The notes beneath the pieces are model-generated. The model was not told where the DNA came from. It saw only the letters and a list, made by a program, of their open reading frames with translations, and searched no databases. A DNA stretch of 19,412 nt from Desulfobacterales bacterium (GTDB lineage: Bacteria > Desulfobacterota > Desulfobacteria > Desulfobacterales > JAFDCJ01): assembly GCA_020345785.1 (NCBI GenBank), contig CP070771.1, forward strand, positions 4,432,891 through 4,452,302. The letters are read 5' to 3'. Below are positions 1-6,482 of the stretch, in pieces. Positions within the stretch are counted from its first letter, which is position 1. Each line of letters starts with the position of its first letter. The position numbers and the translations under genes were made by a program.

Positions 1-868
1 TGGCTTTCCGCTGCAGTGCGTTTTCGATCACTTCGATAAAATCGAGCAGCTCCACCGGGTTGTTGTTGCCGATGTTATATATTTTGTAAGGCGCATAGGA
101 TGTCCCCGGGTCCGGATTATCCCCCTGCCAGGCGGAGTTGGGTTTCGGCAGCCTGCCCATAACCCTTACGACCCCCTCGATAATATCATCAATATAAGTA
201 AAATCCCGCTGCATCTTACCGTGATTGAAGACCTTGATGGGTTTATTTTCCAAAATCGCTCGGGTAAACAGAAACAGGGCCATATCCGGACGTCCCCAGG
301 GTCCATAGACGGTGAAAAACCGAAGGCCCGTGCAACAAAGTCCGTAAAGGTGGCTGTAAGTGTGGGCCATAAGTTCGTTGGCTTTTTTGGTGGCGGCATA
401 CAGCGAAACGGGGTGGTCGACATTGTGATGGACCGAAAACGGCATGCGGGTGTTGGCGCCGTAAACCGAGCTGGAGGAGGCAAATACCAGGTGCCTGACG
501 GCTGAGTGCCGGCAGCCCTCAAGGATATTGACAAAACCTACCAAATTGGAATCCACATAAGCATTCGGATTTTCAATGGAATATCTGACACCTGCCTGGG
601 CAGCCAGATTGACCACGACATCAAAGCGGTTGTTTTCAAAAAGCGTTTGCATGGCGGTTCGATCCGACAGGTCCATTTCGACAAATTTGAAATTTGAATC
701 GGTTAAAATCAAATCCAGCCGGTCATTTTTGAGACGCACGTCGTAATAGGGGCTAAGATTGTCAAGACCGGTTACTTGGACATTTTGTTGCAACAGCCGC
801 CGGCACAGATGAAAACCGATAAACCCCGCAGCTCCGGTTACCAGAACCTTCTTAAATTCTAAATCCAT
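1..868 (-). CDS. NAD-dependent nucleotide-sugar epimerase (UDP-glucuronate 4-epimerase/CapI-like), 3' end cut by window edge
   Basis: An extended short-chain dehydrogenase, open from ATG at 868 to the window edge: 289 codons seen of an expected ~335, so the C-terminus lies outside. Visible motifs are the Rossmann glycine loop TGAAGFIG (residues 11-18), the SSSSVYG strand (131-137) carrying the catalytic Ser, the YxxxK pair Y157/K161, and [15 protein letters not shown] (183-197). That last motif is characteristic of the UDP-glucuronate/UDP-galacturonate 4-epimerase (CapI/LpsL/GAE) branch, which supplies uronic acids for capsule or LPS. The start is fixed by the Rossmann strand beginning at residue 6. 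The N-terminus ([12 protein letters not shown]) closely resembles that of the neighbouring epimerase upstream (MKLEFRKALVTG), so the two are probably paralogues in one surface-polysaccharide locus on this strand. The exact sugar substrate is inference; the family is secure. Confidence 0.9.
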   Translation of the reverse strand, partial: MDLEFKKVLVTGAAGFIGFHLCRRLLQQNVQVTGLDNLSPYYDVRLKNDRLDLILTDSNFKFVEMDLSDRTAMQTLFENNRFDVVVNLAAQAGVRYSIENPNAYVDSNLVGFVNILEGCRHSAVRHLVFASSSSVYGANTRMPFSVHHNVDHPVSLYAATKKANELMAHTYSHLYGLCCTGLRFFTVYGPWGRPDMALFLFTRAILENKPIKVFNHGKMQRDFTYIDDIIEGVVRVMGRLPKPNSAWQGDNPDPGTSYAPYKIYNIGNNNPVELLDFIEVIENALQRKA

Positions 869-1298
869 TTCAAGTCCTCACAAGAGACATTTTAGCTATA
901 AATTCCAAATTCCAAGCTCCAAATAACAAATAAATCCCAAATCACAATAACTAATGACCGAAACCGGCCAAACCAGTAAAGAATCCTGGCCCAGAGGACG
1001 GGGTTTTCAATGTTAGAATAAAATCCAATGGCATCTTCATTTACAATCCAATGGGATTGCCGGCTACGCAGCCAGGGGACTGCAGTGCCAACTGAAACCA
1101 ACAGCCAATAACTAATAACAATGATTATTTCTAACCTCTGTCCTCTGCCTTCTGTCTTCTGCCCTCTCTCTTCTGCTTGCCGCGGCGAAGCTCGAAGAGC
1201 GAAGACGGGTCATCTGACCTCTGTCATCTGACCTCTGTTCTCTGCTTGCCGCGCCACCTGTCTGTCTTTTCCGACTTCCCCATTCCGAAATCCGCCTT
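869..1298. repeat. Low-complexity intergenic tract between two epimerase genes
   Basis: No convincing gene in 430 bp. Two kinds of degenerate repeat are visible. Near 897-950 is an AT-rich run of CCAAATTC/CCAAATCA-like words (AAATTCCAAATTCCAAGCTCC and similar). From about 1132 to 1256 is a polypyrimidine run built from CTCTGTC/TTCTGCC words. It includes an exact 14-bp tandem duplication (GTCATCTGACCTCT at 1209-1222 and 1223-1236) and two copies of TCTGCTTGCCGCG. Such decaying short-word tracts occur between genes in environmental deltaproteobacterial genomes. They give long accidental open frames on the minus strand that I do not accept as genes. Confidence 0.6.
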
Positions 1299-2249
1299 CT
1301 AAATCCCCTGTCCCCGATACCACTCCAATGTCGCCGCAAGGCCCTGCTCCAATGAAAAATCGGTTTTAAAATTGAGCAGTGACTCGGCCAGCCCGATACC
1401 GGCAACTGAATGCAAAATATCTCCGGCTCTGGCAGGCTCATAATCGGGCTCCAGCTGTTGATCGGCCAGGGAGGCAATCAGTTCCCAGAGCCGGTTGATG
1501 GTAACATTGATGCCGGTACCGATGTTCAATACATTGCCGGCTGAATCATCGGCGTTGGCGGCAAGAATCAGGGCTTTAACCACATCCTTGACATACACAA
1601 AATCTCGGCTCTGACTGCCGTCCCCGTAGATCACCGGTGCCTGGTTTGAAATCGCGCGGGTCATAAAAATGGATATAACGCCGGAATAAGGGGAAGATGG
1701 ATCCTGCCGGGGGCCGAATACATTAAAAAATCTAAGGCTTGCGGTTTTCAACCCGAAAAGTTCGCTGTAAATCCTCGCATAGTGTTCGGCCGCCAGTTTA
1801 TGAACCGCATAGGGGCTGGCCGGCATGGGTGTCATGGTTTCCTTTTTGGGCAGCCGTGGATCGTCCCCATAAACCGCGCAAGAGCTGGCAAGAACAAATC
1901 GCTGAACATTGTTTCGGCGGGCGGCCTCCAAAACATTAATGGTGCCGATATCATTCACCATTGTAGACTCGACGGGGTCACTGATCGTTTGCTGCACCGC
2001 CACAACGGCGGCCAGGTGAAATATGACATCACAGCCCTGAGCGACGGTGGTCAAAACATCCAACTGTCTGATATCATTTTCATAAAACTCAATCCGATCC
2101 TTCACTGGTTCCAAATTCGACAGGTTACCGCCCGAAAGATTGTCCAACACCGCAACCCGGCTGCCGGCTGACAAAAGGGCCTCTGCAAGATGCGAACCGA
2201 TGAAACCCGCGCCGCCCGTTACCAGCGCCTTTCTAAATTCAAGCTTCAT
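1299..2249 (-). CDS. NAD-dependent epimerase/dehydratase, UDP-glucose/UDP-GlcNAc 4-epimerase-like
   Basis: A 316-residue extended short-chain dehydrogenase of normal length. It shows TGGAGFIG (11-18) for NAD binding, ASSCAVYG (121-128), the catalytic YxxxK pair Y147/K151, RFFNVFGPRQDPSSPYSG (173-190), and RDFVYVKDVV (215-224). This set matches the UDP-glucose / UDP-N-acetylglucosamine 4-epimerase (GalE/WbpP-like) group, which inverts C4 of a UDP-hexose in the cytoplasm for surface glycans. The open frame extends ten residues further upstream, but I start at 2249: that ATG has a GGAG 5-8 bases before it and aligns with the family N-terminus. It reads toward the partial epimerase at 868 with a 430 bp gap, so a shared transcript is possible but not shown. 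Which sugar is used cannot be told from sequence. Confidence 0.88.
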   Translation of the reverse strand: MKLEFRKALVTGGAGFIGSHLAEALLSAGSRVAVLDNLSGGNLSNLEPVKDRIEFYENDIRQLDVLTTVAQGCDVIFHLAAVVAVQQTISDPVESTMVNDIGTINVLEAARRNNVQRFVLASSCAVYGDDPRLPKKETMTPMPASPYAVHKLAAEHYARIYSELFGLKTASLRFFNVFGPRQDPSSPYSGVISIFMTRAISNQAPVIYGDGSQSRDFVYVKDVVKALILAANADDSAGNVLNIGTGINVTINRLWELIASLADQQLEPDYEPARAGDILHSVAGIGLAESLLNFKTDFSLEQGLAATLEWYRGQGI

Positions 2250-2495
2250 ATGGTCTCCGTCTGCATGCGGTTTCATCACCTCCGCTCAAACTTTGATATC
2301 GACCGATGATAAGTCAGACAAGGCTATGAAATCGCAGCCACATAAAAGTTCGTGCCGATGATTAAAAAGCATGAGGGCTTATTTTATCGCAAAAACTGCA
2401 AAATTACTATGGGTAAAATTTTCCAACAAAAGTTCGCCGACAATCTGAAACACTGGCAGTTGCATGTCACAAAAGTAGAAAACCCTTACTATCTC
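2250..2495. other. Divergent intergenic region, no gene seen
   Basis: A spacer between the minus-strand epimerase and the plus-strand MoaD-like gene. A plus frame stays open from 2352 into the MoaD-like gene. Its first 71 residues do not resemble any family, and the recognisable fold starts only at 2565, so I treat this part as untranslated. The leftmost part should hold the epimerase promoter, but no strong -35/-10 pair stood out. Confidence 0.5.
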
Positions 2496-2524
2496 TTGAC
2501 TTTCAAGTATATAGGCCCTACAGT
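2496..2524 (+). promoter_or_regulatory. Candidate sigma-70 promoter for the MoaD/ACT operon
   Basis: TTGACT (2496-2501, 5 of 6 consensus bases), then a 17 bp spacer, then TACAGT (2519-2524, 4 of 6). It would start transcription about 30 bases before the ATG at 2565. Sequence match only. Confidence 0.4.
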
Positions 2525-2564
2525 TGAATCATCGCGTATCAAAAAATTCCAAATCCAGAAGAAG

Positions 2565-2798
2565 ATGAAATCAAAAATTCAACTCAAACTATTTGCAACC
2601 TTACATGAATTCGAACCGCCGTCGTCCGATAATTACAGCATTGAAGAGGGAATAAGTATCCGCGAACTGCTTCAACAGCTGGAATTACCGCCGGAAAAGG
2701 CCAAGCTCGTCTTTATCAACGGGATCAAGGCCGATCTTACCGCAACCCTGAAAGGGGGAGAACGCGTGGGTATTTTTCCTCCTGTGGGAGGCGGGTAA
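2565..2798 (+). CDS. MoaD/ThiS-family sulfur carrier protein
   Basis: A 77-residue ubiquitin-like beta-grasp protein. It has the family pattern of an N-terminal strand (KIQLKLFATLHEF), a central helix (ISIRELLQQLELP), FINGIKAD and a hydrophobic strand, and it ends in the hallmark PPVGGG tail whose terminal Gly is adenylated and thiocarboxylated. Such carriers pass sulfur to molybdopterin, thiazole, cysteine or tungstopterin synthesis. The start at ATG 2565 gives the usual family length and follows a purine-rich AGAAGAAG. A longer open frame upstream adds 71 residues with no homology. No MoaE, ThiF/MoeB or ThiG partner lies in the window, so the acceptor is unknown. The next gene (two ACT domains) starts 70 bp downstream on the same strand and may be co-transcribed. 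Confidence 0.82.
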   Translation: MKSKIQLKLFATLHEFEPPSSDNYSIEEGISIRELLQQLELPPEKAKLVFINGIKADLTATLKGGERVGIFPPVGGG

Positions 2799-2868
2799 TT
2801 CAATCTGCTGTTGCAATAATCGTCGCGAACGCATACTGAATTTGATTGGTGAACCAAGGAGAACGGGC

Positions 2869-3405
2869 ATGGCAAAAGAGTATCTAGTGGTGACTGCTGT
2901 CGGCCGCGATAAAGTGGGCACCGTCGAAATGGTCACCGACGTGGTGGCAAGCCACTCTGCCAATATTGAAGAAAGCAGAATGGCACGCTTAGGAGGAGAA
3001 TTTGCGATTATCATGCTCCTGTCGCTGGCCCCTGAAAAAGTGCAACCGCTTGTAAATGCGCTGCCGTCTCTTCAGGAAAAAGGATTAACCGTCACCTCCA
3101 AACGCACCGATCTAACGAGGTTATCCGAATTCAAGGGGTATGTTCCCTACGAAATTTCGGTCATCGGCGCTGATCACGAAGGCATCGTTTATAGAGTCGC
3201 CCGTTATTTGGCTGCCGAAGGCATCAACGTGGAAGACATGGATACCAGCGTAAGCCCTGCTCCGAACACCGGAACACCTCTATTTTCCATGTCGGCCAGA
3301 GTGCAGGCACCGCCGAACCTTACCCTACGCCAGCTGCGTAACAAATTGGCCGATGTTGGTGAGGAGATTGATGTGGATATCGAAATTAAGCTGCCGAAAA
3401 GCTGA
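2869..3405 (+). CDS. Two-ACT-domain regulatory protein, GcvR-like
   Basis: A 178-residue cytoplasmic protein made of two tandem ACT domains: about residues 4-80 (YLVVTAVGRDKVGTVEMVTDVVA...) and 90-172 (YEISVIGADHEGIVYRVARYLAAEGINVEDM). ACT domains bind amino acids, often glycine or serine, at the loop before the first helix; the DxxG loops (GRDKVG, GADHEG) are present in both. The arrangement is that of the glycine-cleavage repressor GcvR and related orphan regulators. It has no DNA-binding or enzymatic domain, so it would act through a partner, and no GcvA is nearby. I start at ATG 2869, preceded by AAGGAGAA; a 9-residue longer frame lacks a comparable ribosome site. It lies 70 bp after the MoaD-like gene on the same strand. 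The ACT assignment is firm; the regulatory target is unknown. Confidence 0.85.
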   Translation: MAKEYLVVTAVGRDKVGTVEMVTDVVASHSANIEESRMARLGGEFAIIMLLSLAPEKVQPLVNALPSLQEKGLTVTSKRTDLTRLSEFKGYVPYEISVIGADHEGIVYRVARYLAAEGINVEDMDTSVSPAPNTGTPLFSMSARVQAPPNLTLRQLRNKLADVGEEIDVDIEIKLPKS

Positions 3406-3454
3406 TGTTCGATTTGAACGAAGTCGGGACCGGCAATCCCCCCAAGCGGGCAAC

Positions 3455-3508
3455 AGTAAAACATTTTCAATTCTTAACGGCATAGCCGATGGCTTGTGAA
3501 TGGAGTTA
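3455..3508. repeat. Partial third copy of the ~430 bp structured repeat (right end only)
   Basis: About 54 bp here match the right end of the long repeats at 8163-8591 and 10649-11079. Shared words are GTAAAAC-TTTTCAATTCT-A-CGGCATAGCCGATGGCTTGTGAATGGAGTTA, with a few substitutions. The partner arm CTCCATTCA found in the full copies is absent upstream, so only one arm of the hairpin remains. It sits between the ACT-protein gene and the lipoprotein gene. Confidence 0.75.
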
Positions 3509-3537
3509 CATGCAATCGTTAGAAGGAGAAAACGCTT

Positions 3538-4155
3538 ATGAGGCTTAGCACCCGAACGATGTTGGCAACTGCCCTGCTGATCACGTCCGTTTTAATCGGC
3601 GCCTGTGCTTCGGATAAACCATTCTTGATCATTCACTATCAACTGCCGTCATCTTCTCAGGCTTTGGAAGGGCAGAAGGTTTCGCTGACGGTAACCGACG
3701 CCAGAGAAAACAAAGCTTTTTTAGGCGAAAGTGCCAAAAAATCTTTGAGAACGTTCAATGACACCTATTCGCTGGTCGTACTTAAAGCGGATGGGTCCGG
3801 CAACTTGCTCGGCATCTACAACGTTGATGCGCTTATATCGGAAATTTTCAGGCAAAGATTGGCAAACATGGGCATGCAGGTCACGTCATCCGCCGAAACC
3901 GCCGACCATGAACTCGAAATCAGGCTAAAGGACTTCAAGCTCGATCTGGCGGCCCGAAAATGGGTCGTCAATATGAATTACCGGGCCGATCTGATAAAAG
4001 ATGGAAGCGTTCGCGCAACGGAAACCATCAGCGGCAGTGCGGAACGGTTGAAATTGAGGAAAAAGAACGACGCAGAAAAGGTTTTGAGTGAGCTGCTGAC
4101 CGACATGGCAAACAAACTGGATTTGGCAAGACTGTTTCAACAGGCCCAACGGTAA
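3538..4155 (+). CDS. Small periplasmic lipoprotein (YajG-like)
   Basis: A 205-residue protein with an N-terminal lipoprotein signal: MRLSTRTM, a hydrophobic core, and a lipobox IGAC with the acylated Cys at residue 23. It would be anchored to a membrane, facing the periplasm. The mature part (KPFLIIHYQLPSS..., VSLTVTDARENKAFLG..., HELEIRLKDFKLDL...) has the alternating strand pattern of YajG-type lipoproteins; this family match is from memory and moderate. The start is supported by GAAGGAGAA about 9 bases before the ATG. The PilZ gene begins 22 bp after its stop, so the two almost certainly form an operon, hinting at a link between an envelope protein and c-di-GMP signalling. No enzymatic motif was seen. 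Confidence 0.75.
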   Translation: MRLSTRTMLATALLITSVLIGACASDKPFLIIHYQLPSSSQALEGQKVSLTVTDARENKAFLGESAKKSLRTFNDTYSLVVLKADGSGNLLGIYNVDALISEIFRQRLANMGMQVTSSAETADHELEIRLKDFKLDLAARKWVVNMNYRADLIKDGSVRATETISGSAERLKLRKKNDAEKVLSELLTDMANKLDLARLFQQAQR

Positions 4156-4177
4156 CGCTAACGGCTGGAGGAAGGGA

Positions 4178-4729
4178 ATGTTTGAATTGGATTCGCAAAA
4201 TGACAAATATGGAGTCACAGCGCGCATTTTCAATTTCATCAATGAACTTTCGCTGGAAAAACAGTTCATTCTCTACAAGCAATTGGTCAAGGGCAAGGTC
4301 ACGACGGAACTGCTCAAACTGATCATTGACATGTCTGAGGATGAAAAATTCCAGCTTCTCGAGCAGCTGGGAGAGATGCATTATGAGGATGAGTCGATTC
4401 GAACGGTAAATCTGGACGACGATGAATCATTCATGCGCGAAAATCCCCGCAAAATTTGTTTGATTGCAGTAAAATGCAAGGTCGAAGACCGTTCTTTTAA
4501 AAGTTATATCATCGACATCAGTGCCGTGGGTGCGTTTATTGAATCCAATGATCGGTTTCCCGTCGGCCAGAAAATCGTCATGGCGTTCAAGTTACCTAAT
4601 CATCATGAAGCATTTCAACTAAAAGGCCGTATTGCCAGAAGCGGTTCCAAAGGCATTGGCGTGAGATTCTATGATTTAACGCCGACCCAGGAGGATGTCA
4701 TTCGCAAGTTTATCGAAATAAGAAATTAG
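4178..4729 (+). CDS. PilZ-domain c-di-GMP-binding protein
   Basis: A 183-residue cytoplasmic protein. The C-terminal half (about 85-183) is a PilZ domain with both ligand motifs: RxxxR (RENPR, residues 87-91) and the D/NxSxxG motif (DISAVG, 113-118). It should therefore bind cyclic di-GMP. The N-terminal ~80 residues are helical and acidic, with no known fold (KQFILYKQLVKGKVTTELLKLI), and probably form an output or partner-binding module. A strong GGAGGAAGG precedes the ATG. It follows the lipoprotein gene by 22 bp. A diguanylate cyclase occurs in the same window (11264-13456) but is not linked. PilZ assignment is secure; the process it controls is unknown. Confidence 0.9.
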   Translation: MFELDSQNDKYGVTARIFNFINELSLEKQFILYKQLVKGKVTTELLKLIIDMSEDEKFQLLEQLGEMHYEDESIRTVNLDDDESFMRENPRKICLIAVKCKVEDRSFKSYIIDISAVGAFIESNDRFPVGQKIVMAFKLPNHHEAFQLKGRIARSGSKGIGVRFYDLTPTQEDVIRKFIEIRN

Positions 4730-4839
4730 GATGGCACGCGGAGGCGATATAAGCTACTCTATGAATATCTCAGACATGCCGGCCCGTTACGAAAATTCCT
4801 CAACCGTCTAGGCTTAGGGTTCACGAAAAAATTAATTCA

Positions 4840-4935
4840 CAGTTTTAGGCGCTGAGGCGCCTGGACGGCAAGGCGCGAAAACGCAGGAATATCTGGATAT
4901 TCCGAGCTTTCGCAACGCAGCCGGGCGGAATGCAT
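4840..4935. repeat. Palindromic intergenic element between convergent genes
   Basis: The core hairpin runs from 4875 to 4913: GCGAAA...TTTCGC enclosing an 8-bp arm pair GGAATATC / GATATTCC with a 2-base loop. Outer imperfect pairing (GGCAAGGCG against CGCAACGCAGCC) and a short GGCGC/GCGCC hairpin at about 4847-4860 extend it. It lies between the stops of the PilZ gene and the HDOD gene, so it could end transcription from both sides. There is no long T tract, so it is more like a dispersed REP/MITE-type palindrome than a classical terminator. Confidence 0.6.
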
Positions 4936-4972
4936 CGACGTATAAAATGTGACGTTATTTTTAAGTGAGCCC

Positions 4973-5824
4973 TTAGAATAGATTCAACAAATGCTCAATT
5001 CTTTGCTGATTTTCACTCGTCTCGGCGATGATTCCCTGAAGATCTTTTTCGGAAAGGTCAAGGCGCTTTAGAACATCGCTGTAAAACCGGTAGGAAAGTC
5101 CGTCTGCTCCGGTGCAGACGCCCATCATCATGCAGATGATATCCGCCAGATACACCAGGGAGGTTTCCAGATCCTGCCTGGCAGATTCATCAGACAGATG
5201 ATGGTGGCCGATAATGTAGATCAGTTTTTCACTGAAACACCACTTTTCTCCCACCCGTGTTCCCAATTCTTCGTGATTCATACCGATAATCTTTTTCTCA
5301 GCATCATTAAAACTAAGTCCTTTGGCATGAACCAGGATATTAATTTGTTCAAATGTAAAGGCGACGAACCTTCCCAGAATCAATTTGCCGATATCTTTCA
5401 GCAAGGCCGCCGTAAAAACGAGATGTCTGGTTTTTGATGCGCCGTATCGGACGGCCATTGCCTTGGCCACATGGGCTGATAAAACCGCGTGACGCCACAG
5501 TTCACCCTCACCCAGGCCGTAACCCTCGACTCCCTTTTTAAAGTTTTGTGAAACGCTGCTGAGCATAACGAGCTGAACGACATGATCCAGCCCGATCAGA
5601 GTGATCGCCTCCTTCACGGAATCCACCTTGCGGTTTAGTCCGAAATAGGCCGAGTTGCAGGTTTTCAGCAAATTGGCTGTAAGGGCGGGATCGTTGACAG
5701 TCAGTTCGGCAATCTCAGACAGCGAACTGTCGGGGTCCTCGGCCAACGCCATAATCCGGGTGGCGACCGGCGGGATCGGTGCAAGCTGATCGATCCGGTC
5801 AAGAATGTCTTTAACGCTGCTCAT
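4973..5824 (-). CDS. HDOD-domain signalling protein
   Basis: A 283-residue protein that is essentially one HDOD domain (about 10-215) plus a helical tail. The typical opening is present (LDRIDQLAPIPPVATRIMALAEDPDSSLSEIAELTVNDPALTANLLKTCNSAYFG), followed by LWRHAVLSAHVA, AALLKDIGKLILG and NHEELGTRVGEKW. In true HD hydrolases the fourth of these would read LLHDIGK; here the His is Lys, as expected for the non-catalytic HDOD family. HDOD proteins act as scaffolds in chemotaxis, motility and c-di-GMP pathways. The start ATG at 5824 has AGGAG 5 bases before it and overlaps the stop of the CheD-like gene (ATGA overlap), so translation is coupled. Family call is firm; its partner is probably the CheD-like protein, by context. 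Confidence 0.9.
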   Translation of the reverse strand: MSSVKDILDRIDQLAPIPPVATRIMALAEDPDSSLSEIAELTVNDPALTANLLKTCNSAYFGLNRKVDSVKEAITLIGLDHVVQLVMLSSVSQNFKKGVEGYGLGEGELWRHAVLSAHVAKAMAVRYGASKTRHLVFTAALLKDIGKLILGRFVAFTFEQINILVHAKGLSFNDAEKKIIGMNHEELGTRVGEKWCFSEKLIYIIGHHHLSDESARQDLETSLVYLADIICMMMGVCTGADGLSYRFYSDVLKRLDLSEKDLQGIIAETSENQQRIEHLLNLF

Positions 5825-6339
5825 ACCCGCTCCTGCCCTTCGCCGAAAATTTTAATCACGCTGCAGCCACTGCCGATTTCCAGCGCCAGGGTTTTGCTGC
5901 TGGTTCCGCCGATGTTCTCATGGTGAATCTTTAAGCCGAACTGTGCCAGGCCGGCTTTGAACGCCTCGATGTTTTTTTGTCCGATGTTGAACAGTTCGGT
6001 CTGATCCATGATATGTGCGCCGCCGGCAACTACAATTTTGGATCTGTCCGGCTGCACCCCCTCCAGATTCAGTGCCGCTATAAATGCCGAGATACCGGTA
6101 TCGGCAAACATGAACGGTGCTTTTGCAGGATCAACCCCATTGGCCTTGCCGGAGTCGGGAAGTAAAAAATTTAAAACCCCGCCCGCACTGCTTACCGGGT
6201 CGTAGATCGCAACCCCTATCCCCGAGCCGATGGAAAAAGCCACCAGTGTTTCCACCGGATTGCGGCTGATCTTCATTGTGGCAGCGTTAACGGCGGTCAT
6301 TAAAGAAACTGCATTGGATTGGTTTTGAAGGTAACCCAT
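5821..6339 (-). CDS. CheD-like protein lacking the deamidase active site
   Basis: A 172-residue protein with the CheD fold signature: FSIGSGIGVAIYDPVSSAGGVLNFLLPDS (35-63), a VAGGAHIM segment (104-111), FNIGQKNIEAF and a C-terminal GGTSSK. Normal CheD deamidates chemoreceptor glutamines with a Cys (in GSC), a His (in AHxMLP) and a Thr six residues before the Cys. Aligned without gaps, these are Gly40, Asn57 and Ala34 here, so catalysis is very unlikely; a binding or scaffold role is inferred. I start at ATG 6339, preceded by AAGGA; a TTG start at 6402 would add 21 residues not typical of the family. Its stop overlaps the HDOD start by 4 bp. A sigma-28-like promoter lies about 65 bp upstream. 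Confidence 0.85.
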   Translation of the reverse strand: MGYLQNQSNAVSLMTAVNAATMKISRNPVETLVAFSIGSGIGVAIYDPVSSAGGVLNFLLPDSGKANGVDPAKAPFMFADTGISAFIAALNLEGVQPDRSKIVVAGGAHIMDQTELFNIGQKNIEAFKAGLAQFGLKIHHENIGGTSSKTLALEIGSGCSVIKIFGEGQERV

Positions 6340-6411
6340 GATGTCATCCTTAATTTTGGCAGTGATGATGCCCCCCTGTGGTTCGATCGCAGACGGTACC
6401 AACCAGCTGTT

Positions 6412-6439
6412 ATATCGGCATTAGGGATGACAAACTTGA
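6412..6439 (-). promoter_or_regulatory. Candidate sigma-28 (FliA) promoter for the CheD-like/HDOD operon
   Basis: On the minus strand, TCAAGTTT (6439 to 6432), a 12-base spacer, then GCCGATAT (6419 to 6412). The flagellar consensus is TAAAGTTT, 11 bases, GCCGATAA (GCCGATAT in Bacillus). This is 7 of 8 bases at each box with the spacer one base long. It reads toward the ATG at 6339. A motility sigma factor fits a CheD-family gene. Confidence 0.55.
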
Positions 6440-6482
6440 GTAGAATCGGGGGGTTCGTTACACGCCAACCGGCTGGCATGGG

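Noticed and set aside
1112..1477. Minus-strand open frame over the polypyrimidine tract
   Set aside because: Its Arg/Glu/Ser-rich end is the translation of degenerate repeats, and it overlaps the real epimerase.
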